Assembly (NCBI GenBank): GCA_963751395.1
Contig: CAVVUC010000003.1
Location: forward strand, 496,001 to 560,000
Length of the DNA: 64,000 bases
Direction: 5' to 3'
DNA from: CAVVUC01 sp963751395
GTDB taxonomy: Bacteria; Verrucomicrobiota; Verrucomicrobiia; Chthoniobacterales; Chthoniobacteraceae
Both the position numbers and the translations under genes were made by a program. The notes beneath the pieces were generated by a model. The model saw only the letters and a program-made list of their open reading frames with translations, did not search any database and had not been told where the DNA came from. The first letter of the stretch is position 1, and each line of letters begins with the position of its first letter. Positions 6,887 through 14,923 of the stretch are shown piece by piece.

Positions 6887-8149
6887 ATGAACGACGACGA
6901 GAACAACAGTTCGCTGGTTCCTCCTCCTGACGCTTCGCTGGCAACGGCGAGGCCGGAGAGCGGGCGACTGCTCTCCGAGATGAATGCCGAGTTGCTGGCA
7001 ACCGCACGAGGACCGCTTTTCAAGATCGGTGAGTATGAATGGTGCGAGCCGGACTATCGGCAGATTCTTATTTGGGCAGAGACGTTGGAATTGGAGCCGG
7101 AGGAAGTGATTCGGCGGTTACTCAATGAACGAAGCTTATTTTGGACATGGTCTGGAACCGGCGATTCAGTAAGGTTTTACGAATCCCTAAGCGCAGAAGG
7201 CGGCAAACATTACCGCTACGATAAGGAAACGACTTTTCAGAACGGCAAATTTGTAAGTCTCAACTGGGATTTCGATCTACTGCCGCTCACTGTCTTTGAA
7301 TGGGTTGAAGGGCTTGACATTGAACACCTCAGAATCGTTACAAAGCCAACCAAAGCGAACCCGATTTCACATCTTCATATGTCGATGCCGAAGCTTCGCA
7401 GCGTGGACTGTGATCACCTTGGAATTGAGAACCTTAACTTGTCTCAGGTTCCGTCCCTCGAAGCCCTCTCCTGTGGTGGAAATCGGCTGGCACAGCTTGA
7501 TCTATCGAACGTGCATTCGCTGCAACAGCTCTTCTGCTGGGAGAACAACCTTGAGACAATCGATCTCTCCAAAGTGCCCAACCTGAAAACATTGGAGTGT
7601 AGTAATAATCCGCTGGGTGAACTCGATCTATCTAACATCCTCAGTTTAGAGGAAGTATTTTGCTCTGAATGCCGATTGACCAGTTTGAATCTTCCAACCC
7701 TGCCGAAGCTTCGCGACCTGGAGTGTTTCAGCAATCAGCTTGAGACTCTCGAACCTGCCGATGCGCCCAACCTAGAGTCGCTAAACTGTTCAGGCAATCG
7801 ACTGATGTATCTAAACCTTCCCGACTCCCCTTCCTTAAAGTATCTCGATTGTTCTGATAACCGGCTTCGTCATCTTGATCTTGTGAACAAATTGGAATTG
7901 AAGTTCTTGGATTGCCGCAGCAATTTGATTCAGCGGCTCAACATCGCGGACACGCCGCTGGGCGTCCACGACTTTCATTACGATTATTGGGTTTATGTAT
8001 TTAACGATGACGGCAGCAATGGGAATACAGGATTACTTCCGCGGACGCTATTTGAGCGGCTCCGCCTTGACGAAACACAACCCGAAGCAGCATATAGAGA
8101 CTATCGGGCTTATGCTCGCAGCCGCGGCTACCACTTTCACGGGTACTGA
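6887..8149 (+). CDS. Leucine-rich repeat protein (TpLRR type)
   Basis: 420-aa protein. An N-terminal domain of unknown fold (~1-150, with YEWCEPDYRQILIWAETLEL) is followed by about eight leucine-rich repeats of 20-22 residues in the pattern L..LdCs.N.L..LDLs..p.L, for example LKTLECSNNPLGELDLS. Cysteine-bearing repeats of this kind match the bacterial TpLRR class and suit protein-protein recognition. ATG 6887 is 4 bp after the SIR2 stop, so the pair is probably co-translated. An upstream in-frame start (6812) would overlap the SIR2 gene by 70 bp and is less likely. No signal peptide is seen, so it is probably cytoplasmic. Co-occurrence suggests a recognition subunit for the SIR2-like protein, which is inference. 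Confidence 0.8.
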   Translation: MNDDENNSSLVPPPDASLATARPESGRLLSEMNAELLATARGPLFKIGEYEWCEPDYRQILIWAETLELEPEEVIRRLLNERSLFWTWSGTGDSVRFYESLSAEGGKHYRYDKETTFQNGKFVSLNWDFDLLPLTVFEWVEGLDIEHLRIVTKPTKANPISHLHMSMPKLRSVDCDHLGIENLNLSQVPSLEALSCGGNRLAQLDLSNVHSLQQLFCWENNLETIDLSKVPNLKTLECSNNPLGELDLSNILSLEEVFCSECRLTSLNLPTLPKLRDLECFSNQLETLEPADAPNLESLNCSGNRLMYLNLPDSPSLKYLDCSDNRLRHLDLVNKLELKFLDCRSNLIQRLNIADTPLGVHDFHYDYWVYVFNDDGSNGNTGLLPRTLFERLRLDETQPEAAYRDYRAYARSRGYHFHGY

Positions 8150-8176
8150 CGAAAATGGCGATACGATCTTGAGCTA

Positions 8177-9001
8177 ATGGCTTCCCCTGCTATCCTAAGC
8201 TACGAAAACCCCGACGCGAAAAGACTCCGCGAAATGGTGAACGCGGCACGGGCGCGTTTGGCCGAGTTGGAAGTTGCCTACACCATCGACAAGGCGAAGG
8301 TGGACAGCTTGCAGGCGAGCCTTTTCCAGCGCCTTCGCACCCATCGTCAGGAACGGGATCGGTTGCGGGTGGTCGTGGATTATCGGAAACAATGCCTGCA
8401 CGTCTTGCTGCGTGGGGATGAGAAGCAAGCCGAGCGTGTGAAGCAGGCCCAGCAAGAGGCGGAAGCGCGCAATGAGCGGGAGTATGAGGAGACGGCCAAA
8501 AAGGTGGCCGCGAAAAACGAACTGACTGCGGAACAGGAGGCTGAACTCGTCAAGCTGTGGAAAAACCTCGTGAAACTGTATCATCCCGACCGTTTCGCGC
8601 ACGAGCCGGACAAGCTCGACACTTACGGCAAGCTTACCGCCGCGATCAACCAGGCAAAGGACAATGGCGACTTCGACACGCTAAGGGAGATTGCGAACGA
8701 TCCGCACGGCTACATTTTGAAGAAGGGCTGGGCGAGTCTCGACTTCCGCGACGAGGAGCAGGCAAAGCGGCTTGAGAAGCTCTATCTGAGCCTGACGGCG
8801 GAAATTCGCAGCGTGTTGGAGGCGCACCGGCGATTGCGCGAAAGCCCGGAATTCGAGCTATACGAACTCACCACCAAGAAGCCCGCGATGCTCGACACGG
8901 TGGCAGAGAAGCAAACGAAGCTGCTCGAAAAGGAAATCGCCGAATTGAAATCCGAAGCGGAGCGGCTGGCCGGCGAAATTGCGAAATTGACCGCTAAATG
9001 A
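8177..9001 (+). CDS. J-domain coiled-coil protein
   Basis: 274 aa. Long charged helices (~15-120, rich in E/K/R/Q) precede a divergent J-domain with HPD at residues 136-138 (LVKLYHPDRF) and the helix following it (TYGKLTAAINQAKDNGDFDTL). A second coiled coil (~225-274) ends the protein. The HPD tripeptide is the Hsp70-contacting motif of J-proteins. It is not a canonical DnaJ: the J-domain is internal and there is no G/F region or zinc finger. The stop overlaps the next start (ATGA). A role in recruiting the host DnaK to an accessory complex is inference. Confidence 0.72.
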   Translation: MASPAILSYENPDAKRLREMVNAARARLAELEVAYTIDKAKVDSLQASLFQRLRTHRQERDRLRVVVDYRKQCLHVLLRGDEKQAERVKQAQQEAEARNEREYEETAKKVAAKNELTAEQEAELVKLWKNLVKLYHPDRFAHEPDKLDTYGKLTAAINQAKDNGDFDTLREIANDPHGYILKKGWASLDFRDEEQAKRLEKLYLSLTAEIRSVLEAHRRLRESPEFELYELTTKKPAMLDTVAEKQTKLLEKEIAELKSEAERLAGEIAKLTAK

Positions 9002-10113
9002 CTCCTGAGATTCCAACGAACTTTCTGCGGCGTCTCATCGCGATAGGCGAGACCAACAATTTCTCAGCGCTGCCAGAGCTATTCAGCGATTTTCCGCCTG
9101 AGCGTGTGGGACATTTCATGCGGCAGCGTCCAGATTTTTGGTATTCCATCGCTGACTCCATTCCCGAGGCCGAGTTAGAGGCCCTTGTCCGTGCCATTAC
9201 CATCGCAGAGCGGGACTACCCTGAGTTTGGTGGTGGCAGCGTATCTGGCGTTATCTGGGCATTTCGTCGGCTTCAGCATCGCACGCACAGCAACCGCGAT
9301 ACGTTGGCAGATTGGATACTTGCACACACCAACAACCCTTGGGCACCGTTCGGTTCCAGCAACCTTGGGGCTCGTTCACTTGCTGAATTCCAAGCTATTC
9401 AGCAGCGCGCAGCTACCGCACGAATCCAGAGAGCGCAAAATGAGAACGAGCGGCAGGCCGCAGTCGCAAGCCGCATCGCCAACAAAGCCACTCACGACAT
9501 ATTCGCCGCCATCCGCCGGAAAGACATCAAGGCAGTGCAAGCTCTCTTGCTTCGTGGCGCGCGACTCGACGTTTCGGACGACACGGGAAAGACAGCTATG
9601 GTTTACGCTCAGTCACTAGGCCACGCCCCCATCATTGAATTACTCCGAGCGCACGCAAATGGACTTCCACCTTACGACAGCAAAGCGGACTCATTGCCGG
9701 TGTTTTTGATGCTTGGCTGCCACATGGAAGACATCTTCACTCAGATCGAGACGGAATTTTTGAAAGACATTCTCGGTCAAAGATTCAAAGTCACAACCGC
9801 CGCGTTTTATTGCGCGGAAGATTTGCTCGACGCGGTGCGATTGCAAGGCTGCGACCTGTGCAGCCTTTTTCTGAACAATGTAAGATTCCGCGATGATGAC
9901 CATCCAAGCGGGCACATGAGTAAGGCCATCGAGTTGATCACAACGGCAAAGGCAGCAGGAGCAAGGCTCGTGTTCGCGACAACTACAATTTCCATTTATT
10001 CGCCCGATTTTGCGGAGAGGGTAAAAAACGCGGGCGCTGACTTTTTCCTCTATGCGCCTTTCGATTTCCAAGACTACAAGCGGGAGTTGGAGAGGTGCAT
10101 GGCGTCGCGTTAA
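8998..10113 (+). CDS. Ankyrin-like protein with C-terminal receiver-like domain
   Basis: 371 aa. Residues 1-125 are unassigned (an acidic helical region with FRRLQHRTHSNRDTLADWIL). Residues ~160-215 look like one or two ankyrin repeats (DIFAAIRRKDIKAVQALLLR, DDTGKTAMVYAQSLGHAPII). Residues ~230-371 resemble a response-regulator receiver fold: LPVFLML...VKNAGADFFLYAPF near the end mimics the G-A-D-x-(Y/F)-x-x-K-P-F motif, but the usual phospho-Asp cannot be placed with confidence. The C-terminal domain is strongly similar to the free-standing protein at 11744-12187. Its start overlaps the preceding J-protein stop by ATGA. Confidence 0.62.
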   Translation: MTPEIPTNFLRRLIAIGETNNFSALPELFSDFPPERVGHFMRQRPDFWYSIADSIPEAELEALVRAITIAERDYPEFGGGSVSGVIWAFRRLQHRTHSNRDTLADWILAHTNNPWAPFGSSNLGARSLAEFQAIQQRAATARIQRAQNENERQAAVASRIANKATHDIFAAIRRKDIKAVQALLLRGARLDVSDDTGKTAMVYAQSLGHAPIIELLRAHANGLPPYDSKADSLPVFLMLGCHMEDIFTQIETEFLKDILGQRFKVTTAAFYCAEDLLDAVRLQGCDLCSLFLNNVRFRDDDHPSGHMSKAIELITTAKAAGARLVFATTTISIYSPDFAERVKNAGADFFLYAPFDFQDYKRELERCMASR

Positions 10114-10125
10114 ACAACTTTGCCA

Positions 10126-11205
10126 ATGGATGATTTCTACTCGGTGTTAGGTGTTCCCCCGAACGCATCCATTGCGCAGATCAAGCAGCGCTACCGCTTT
10201 CTCGCGCAAGCGTATCACCCGGACAAGTTTGCCAGCGACTCACACAAGCGCGACGCCGAGGAAGCTTTCAAGGGAATCAACGAAGCCTTCCAGACTCTCT
10301 CCGACCCAAGCCTCCGCGCAGACTACGACAGGCAGAGCATGAGCGACTCCACCAGCCCGCCGAAGTCGAAGACTACGCCGCCTCCCCCGCGCCCCGAACC
10401 ACCGCCGCCACGCGCCGCACGGAAGTCGAAGCCGACGCAACCCCGCTCGCGCAGGTTGCTGCCGCTATCGTCGCGCACGATCGTTTTTCTAATGACCGCC
10501 GCAGGAATCGGCATTGTGTTGGTGAACTGGCCGTCAGCACCAACACCGCCGGCATCACCCTCCTACGAAGAACGGGTTTCACAGAAAACAGCAGATGTTT
10601 CGGGCTACGAGGAAATAACCCGCGCTACCTCCACTGGAGAACAACCGCAAGCCAACCCCACGCCAGAGCAGCCAAATGCGCCACCAAAGACCGCATTTGA
10701 CCTGGACGCATATCTTGCGAGCAAAGCGTCACCAGCGGCTGAGTCACATGGGGAAGAAGCTAAAAGGCAGCAGAGATCGGCACAATCTCCGTCGCCTACG
10801 GAGCTACCCCCCTATGCTGACGTGGCTGCAAAAGCGGGCGTCGAGTTTGAGAGCATCAAAGTGCTGGCAGAAAAGGGCGATCCGTTCGCACAGGACGAAC
10901 TCGGCTGGCGTTACCGAGACGGTTATGGTGTGGCCAAAGACGCGGAAGAAGCGGTCAAATGGTTTCGCAAGGCCGCCGAACAGGGAGATTCCCTCGCACA
11001 ATACGACATCGGTTCGAGCTATGAGCGTGGAGAGGGTGTGCCTCGCGATTATGTGGAAGCCTACAAGTGGATGAGGCTTGCAGCATTTCAAGGAATCAAG
11101 AAGGCCGCGAAAGAATTACCGGGGGTTGTGCGACAATTATCGCCAGCCGAAATCAAAGAGGGCCAACGGTGGGTTCGTGAATTCAGGCCGCGCAAGGCAC
11201 CGTGA
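10126..11205 (+). CDS. J-domain membrane protein with Sel1 repeats
   Basis: 359 aa. An N-terminal J-domain starts MDDFYSVLGV with HPD at 31-33. A proline- and basic-rich linker (~75-115) leads to a transmembrane helix (~116-133, VFLMTAAGIGIVLVNW). A low-complexity region follows, then Sel1-type repeats (~245-330; DELGWRYRDGYGVAKDAEEA, AVKWFRKAAEQGD, IGSSYERGEGVPRDYVEAYK). The J-domain should be cytoplasmic and the Sel1 solenoid on the other side or at the membrane. ATG 10126 aligns with other J-domain starts; a TTG at 10120 adds two residues. It lies 12 bp after the ankyrin/receiver-like gene in an apparent operon. Confidence 0.8.
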   Translation: MDDFYSVLGVPPNASIAQIKQRYRFLAQAYHPDKFASDSHKRDAEEAFKGINEAFQTLSDPSLRADYDRQSMSDSTSPPKSKTTPPPPRPEPPPPRAARKSKPTQPRSRRLLPLSSRTIVFLMTAAGIGIVLVNWPSAPTPPASPSYEERVSQKTADVSGYEEITRATSTGEQPQANPTPEQPNAPPKTAFDLDAYLASKASPAAESHGEEAKRQQRSAQSPSPTELPPYADVAAKAGVEFESIKVLAEKGDPFAQDELGWRYRDGYGVAKDAEEAVKWFRKAAEQGDSLAQYDIGSSYERGEGVPRDYVEAYKWMRLAAFQGIKKAAKELPGVVRQLSPAEIKEGQRWVREFRPRKAP

Positions 11206-11218
11206 ACGCATTCTATAA

Positions 11219-11701
11219 ATGAGCATTTGGGACGAACTTGATTCGACGCGTGAAGCCAGGCCGGAGGTTCTGGCAGCCCTTGACGAGCTGCTCACATCCC
11301 GCGCCGTGGCATCCGTTCATTACGCTGGCTACGCACACGAACCAGTTCTTCGCCTTCTTCACCGCCATTTTGGCAATGCATTCAGCGTCATGGATTTCCC
11401 CGACCGCTACGGGAGCGGCGCAGCTTTCTTCTGGGAGGGCGACGGCGACTACCCCGGCCCAGACCGTCCCGACTGGCTGGAGGGAGTTCCATTCTGGCAG
11501 GAGGGCGTTCCCGATGCCGACCTGCTCATTTGGGACATGCCGTGGAGTCACCCCGGACAGCTTTCTGCAATCACCGAGCGCCACCAACCGACTTATCTAC
11601 TGCTGGTGGACGAGGCTTGTTCTGCGGCCTCTCATCCAGCTTACTCGTGGAGCATCTTTCCAACTTATGCCTTGGGAACTCTCAAAACCCACAACGCCTG
11701 A
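11219..11701 (+). CDS. Hypothetical protein, 160 aa
   Basis: I do not recognise this family. The protein starts at ATG 11219, 13 bp after the J/Sel1 gene. It is acidic and aromatic-rich, with FFWEGDGDYPGPDRPDWLEG and a following DADLLIWDMPW resembling alternating beta-strands and loops, and a predicted hydrophobic strand YLLLVDEA near the C-terminus. No signal peptide, membrane helix or catalytic signature is evident. Its position between the two receiver-like genes suggests it belongs to the same operon. Confidence 0.6.
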   Translation: MSIWDELDSTREARPEVLAALDELLTSRAVASVHYAGYAHEPVLRLLHRHFGNAFSVMDFPDRYGSGAAFFWEGDGDYPGPDRPDWLEGVPFWQEGVPDADLLIWDMPWSHPGQLSAITERHQPTYLLLVDEACSAASHPAYSWSIFPTYALGTLKTHNA

Positions 11702-11743
11702 ACCGGGATCACATATCGACCTCGACTTGAAAGAACATGTCGG

Positions 11744-12187
11744 ATGATGGCCGCGGACTCGTTGCCGGTGCTTTCGCTGCTTTCCTGCACAAGTGATGAC
11801 ATCCACACGCTGATAGAGGAGGCGTTTCTCAAACAAATTTTTGTTGGGAGATTCACAATCAAGGCCACCGGCTTTTACTTCGCCGAAGATTTTCTCGACG
11901 CGGTGCGAAGCCAAGGCTGTGACCTCGCCGGCATCACGCTGAGCGACGCGAGGTTTCGAGATGAGGAAAAGGACTTTCACAAGCGGATGCGCAAGGCCGT
12001 GGAGCTTATCACAAAGGCAAAGGCAGCGGGGGCAAGGCTCGTGTTCGCAACAACGGGCATTCCCGTTGAGTGGCTTCCTGACTTGGAAGCACGGGTAAAG
12101 AATGCGGGCGCTGACTTTTTCCTCCGCGCGCCATTTGAGATGGAAGACTTCAAGCGGGAGGTGAAGCGGTGTATGGGGCGAGGGTGA
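11744..12187 (+). CDS. Stand-alone receiver-like domain protein
   Basis: 147 aa (ATG 11744; a second ATG at 11747). It is clearly paralogous to the C-terminal domain of the protein at 8998-10113. Shared stretches include AEDFLDAVRSQGCDL, ELITKAKAAGARLVFATT and RVKNAGADFFLRAPFEMEDF (the last with small changes). The fold resembles a response-regulator receiver, but the acidic pocket is not obvious, so phosphotransfer is unproven. A fused copy and a free copy in the same operon would fit competitive binding to a common partner, which is inference. Confidence 0.62.
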   Translation: MMAADSLPVLSLLSCTSDDIHTLIEEAFLKQIFVGRFTIKATGFYFAEDFLDAVRSQGCDLAGITLSDARFRDEEKDFHKRMRKAVELITKAKAAGARLVFATTGIPVEWLPDLEARVKNAGADFFLRAPFEMEDFKREVKRCMGRG

Positions 12188-12309
12188 ATACTTGTGGACA
12201 GTGTAGCGACTTCGCTTCATTCTTGCTCCATACGCAACGACACGCACGAACCTCAACGGCAGCGTGCGAGTTGATTTTTTCCGAGCTTAACCAAACCTGC
12301 TTTCCGAAC

Positions 12310-12477
12310 ATGGTCGCAACTCTCTCCAAACGCACATCGAAGGACGTGAAAACGGAAGTCGAGGCCATCCGAGCCGCAGGAAGGGAAATCGGCAAGAGTG
12401 CGGAATCCGCGCGCGCGTTCCTCAAAAAGCACGGGTTCATCACGAAATCGAACAGGGTCGCAAAAGCCTATCGGTAA
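12310..12477 (+). CDS. 55-aa candidate antitoxin
   Basis: From ATG 12310: MVATLSKRTSKDVKTEVEAI, then a helix-rich basic segment ending NRVAKAYR. It is small and charged, and its TAA overlaps the ATG of the ART-like gene (TAATG), the layout of many TA modules. No known antitoxin fold can be assigned by eye. The frame extends upstream to 12169, but that part looks non-coding and overlaps the previous gene. Confidence 0.5.
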   Translation: MVATLSKRTSKDVKTEVEAIRAAGREIGKSAESARAFLKKHGFITKSNRVAKAYR

Positions 12478-13079
12478 TGCAGGCACCGGGGTTCGTGCTC
12501 GGATACCACGGTTGCGACAGAACCGCCGGTGAGAAGATTCTGGCGAATCGCGATCATGTTTCTCTGAGCAGGAATTCGTATGACTGGCTCGGGGACGGTG
12601 CCTATTTTTGGGAGAACAACCCCGTGCGTGCAATGCAATGGGCAAGTTTGATAAAGGACAGCCCCCAGCACTTTAAGCAGAGGATCAATACGCCCTTCGT
12701 TGTGGGGGCGATTATTGATTTGGGAAATTGTTTGGATTTAACAGACGCGGAGAGCCTCGAAATCGTGCGCAGCGGATATGAGACGTTTGAGCGAATGTCG
12801 CTGACGGCGGGAAGTGCATTGCCCCAAAATTCAAAAGCGCACACCGGAGACGTTGATCTGGTAAAACGGCATCTTGATTGCGCGGTGATCAATTTCGTTC
12901 ACGCGGTTCGAGAGGAGAGGTCACTGCCTGCATTTGACAGCGTCCGGGGAATTTTCACCGAAGGGGGTGAATTGTATCCAGGGGCGAAGATCATGGAAAA
13001 AACGCACATCCAGATTTGCATACGGGAGCCAAAGAAAAGCGTGATCGGTTATTTTCGCCCCGCTGATTTGCCGGGCTGA
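12477..13079 (+). CDS. Putative ADP-ribosyltransferase-fold protein, candidate toxin
   Basis: 200 aa. The N-terminus has GYHGC (9-13, His in an ART/PARP-like position), then YDWLGDGAYFWENNPVRAMQ (35-54), reminiscent of the PARP signature in which a Gly-x-Tyr-Phe strand follows the NAD-binding His. A C-terminal acidic/aromatic stretch (AFDSVRGIFTEGGELYPGAK, ~145-165) may provide a third motif. These H...Y features suggest an ART fold, but the catalytic Glu cannot be fixed and the assignment is tentative. It overlaps the 55-aa ORF upstream, so a toxin role is plausible. It lies just before the integrase/att region. Confidence 0.5.
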   Translation: MQAPGFVLGYHGCDRTAGEKILANRDHVSLSRNSYDWLGDGAYFWENNPVRAMQWASLIKDSPQHFKQRINTPFVVGAIIDLGNCLDLTDAESLEIVRSGYETFERMSLTAGSALPQNSKAHTGDVDLVKRHLDCAVINFVHAVREERSLPAFDSVRGIFTEGGELYPGAKIMEKTHIQICIREPKKSVIGYFRPADLPG

Positions 13080-13252
13080 AGCTGGCGGACACACCCGCCC
13101 CGCCAAGGGACGCAACTTTCGGACAGTTTCGGACACCAGCCCCGCGCGATTCTGCGTGATTCCGAAAAACCCGAAAATCGCCTCTCCGCCCTTTAATACA
13201 CTGACTTGCGAGAGGTTGCGCATTTTTCACGCAGTTCCACGAAGGCGCGGAA

Positions 13253-13280
13253 ACGGGTTCGACTCCCGTACGCGCTGCCA
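13253..13280 (+). other. tRNA 3'-end fragment, putative att site
   Basis: ACGGG (13253-13257) and CCCGT (13265-13269) form a five-base T-stem around the loop TTCGACT, followed by seven acceptor-strand bases, a discriminator G and CCA (13278-13280). This is exactly a tRNA 3' end. No matching D-arm, anticodon arm or 5' acceptor strand lies upstream, so it is a fragment rather than a gene. It sits ~30 bp upstream of a tyrosine integrase, as expected for an attachment site of an element that targets a tRNA 3' end. Confidence 0.65.
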
Positions 13281-13311
13281 TGTAAATCAACGACTTACGC
13301 AAGAAGTTGAC

Positions 13312-14622
13312 ATGCATGACAGTTGCATGACAACAAGCCATGCGACACGCAAGCAGCGCAAACGTCGTCCCCGCATCATTGTCTCCGGTTCCGCGCTCGT
13401 AAAAATCTACGAGGGAAAAAATCGAGGCAAACCACTTTTTACCGTTGCCTGGCACATCGGGCCTCGGCGGCACCGGGTTTGTTTTCAAGACCTCAAAGCC
13501 GCCGAGCAATTTGCCAGGAGCCGCGCGGAACTGCTCCGGCACGGCGATCATTCAAACGCCAGGCTGACACCGGCGGAGATTGAAACATTCCACTTCGCCC
13601 GCCAGAAGCTGCAACCAATCGGCGTCCCACTGCATGTCGCCGCTGAGGAATACGCGGCCGCAATTGTAAGGCTGAAAGGCGTTGGCTCCCTGCGCGAAGC
13701 AGTCGATCTTTTCGTCAGAAATTATTCCAGCACCGATGGCCGGATCACGGTTCGCAAGGCGCTGGATGAATTCCTCGAAATGCGCGAGAAGGATGGAGTC
13801 GGACGCCGCTATCTTGAGGATTGCCGCAACCGGATCGGACGATTCGCCAACGATTTCAAGATCGCGATCCGCTCGGTCACGGCGCGCGACATCGACGACT
13901 GGCTGCGCCGCCTTTCATGCGGGCCGCGGTCGAGGAATAATTTTCGTGCGCTCATCGTGACGCTGTTCTCGTTCGCGCAAAAGCGGGGCTACCTGCCGAA
14001 GGACAGACCGCACGAAGCGATCCAAGTTGAGAAAGCCAAAGTGCGGGGCACACCGATCGTGATATTCACCCCGGCGGAACTCACCGAAATGCTGGCCGTT
14101 GCAGAGGGTCGGGAAAGGATCGCGCTTTGCATCGGTGCATTTACCGGCATCCGGCAGGCGGAAATGCTCCGGTTGAAATGGGAGGACTTCAATTGGGCGG
14201 AGGAAGTCATTGATCTAGGAGAGGATCAGACAAAGACCGCGTCACGCAGGCTGGTGCCAATCCTGCCGGCGACGGCGGCCTGGCTGGATGGCTTCAAACA
14301 GGAACGTGGGCCGGTTCTCTCTTACGGTTCGGAGAAGGCGCTCGGCGTGGCTTACAAGGCGATAGTCGGCAGAGTGAACGCCGCTCGTCCCGAGGGACAA
14401 CGCGATTTTGCATGGAAGCGCAACGGACTTCGCCATTCCTACGCGAGCTACCGGCTGGCAGAGATTCAGGATGCCGCCAAAGTGAGCTTGGAGATGGGCA
14501 ACTCGCCGCAGAAGATATTCAACAACTATCGCAAGGTCGTTACCAAGAGCCAGGCTGCGGCGTGGTTCGGGGTTATGCCGACTGTGCCGGAAAACGTCGT
14601 GCCCATCAGCGCGGTGGCCTGA
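13312..14622 (+). CDS. Site-specific integrase, tyrosine recombinase
   Basis: 436 aa. The N-terminal arm-type and SAM-like core-binding region (~140-240; TVRKALDEFLEMREKDGVG, VTARDIDDWLRRL) precedes the catalytic domain. There the first Arg is in AFTGIRQAEMLRLKW, the second in NGLRHSYASYRL, and the nucleophilic Tyr in FNNYRKVV. The usual H of the H-x-L-R box is Asn here. ATG 13312 was chosen because upstream in-frame sequence covers the tRNA-like att fragment; ATG 13327 is an alternative. It would integrate the surrounding island at a tRNA gene. Confidence 0.87.
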   Translation: MHDSCMTTSHATRKQRKRRPRIIVSGSALVKIYEGKNRGKPLFTVAWHIGPRRHRVCFQDLKAAEQFARSRAELLRHGDHSNARLTPAEIETFHFARQKLQPIGVPLHVAAEEYAAAIVRLKGVGSLREAVDLFVRNYSSTDGRITVRKALDEFLEMREKDGVGRRYLEDCRNRIGRFANDFKIAIRSVTARDIDDWLRRLSCGPRSRNNFRALIVTLFSFAQKRGYLPKDRPHEAIQVEKAKVRGTPIVIFTPAELTEMLAVAEGRERIALCIGAFTGIRQAEMLRLKWEDFNWAEEVIDLGEDQTKTASRRLVPILPATAAWLDGFKQERGPVLSYGSEKALGVAYKAIVGRVNAARPEGQRDFAWKRNGLRHSYASYRLAEIQDAAKVSLEMGNSPQKIFNNYRKVVTKSQAAAWFGVMPTVPENVVPISAVA

Positions 14623-14668
14623 CAGCGCAACTCAATGCCGGGGGCGGTCTTGACACGCCGTCCCCGGC

Positions 14669-14875
14669 ATGAACGCGCAATCGACCGCAATCCAAACCGA
14701 TGACCGCCTCCTGACCGAAAAGGAAGCCGCCGAATATCTCCGCATCAAAATCCGCCAACTCTACAACTGGCGGGTTTCCGGCCTGATCCCCTACATCCGG
14801 ATTGGCAAGGCGCTCCGCTATCGGAAATCTGCAATCGACCAGACGCTGGCAAGATTCACGATGGGGCCTGCCTGA
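14669..14875 (+). CDS. Excisionase-like helix-turn-helix protein
   Basis: 68 aa with the MerR/excisionase-type winged HTH: LLTEKEAAEYLRIKIRQLYN and GLIPYIRIGKALRYRKSAID. Proteins of this size following an integrase usually act as recombination directionality factors or as small regulators of the element. It lies 46 bp downstream of the integrase on the same strand. Confidence 0.8.
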   Translation: MNAQSTAIQTDDRLLTEKEAAEYLRIKIRQLYNWRVSGLIPYIRIGKALRYRKSAIDQTLARFTMGPA

Positions 14876-14923
14876 GTCGGCAGGAACCGGCGATGCGCGG
14901 CAATTTTCGTTACGTAACGAAAA

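Noticed and set aside
13190..13280. Full tRNA gene upstream of the integrase
   Set aside because: Only the T-arm and 3' acceptor strand can be built. No D-arm, anticodon stem or matching 5' acceptor strand exists in the preceding 90 bases.
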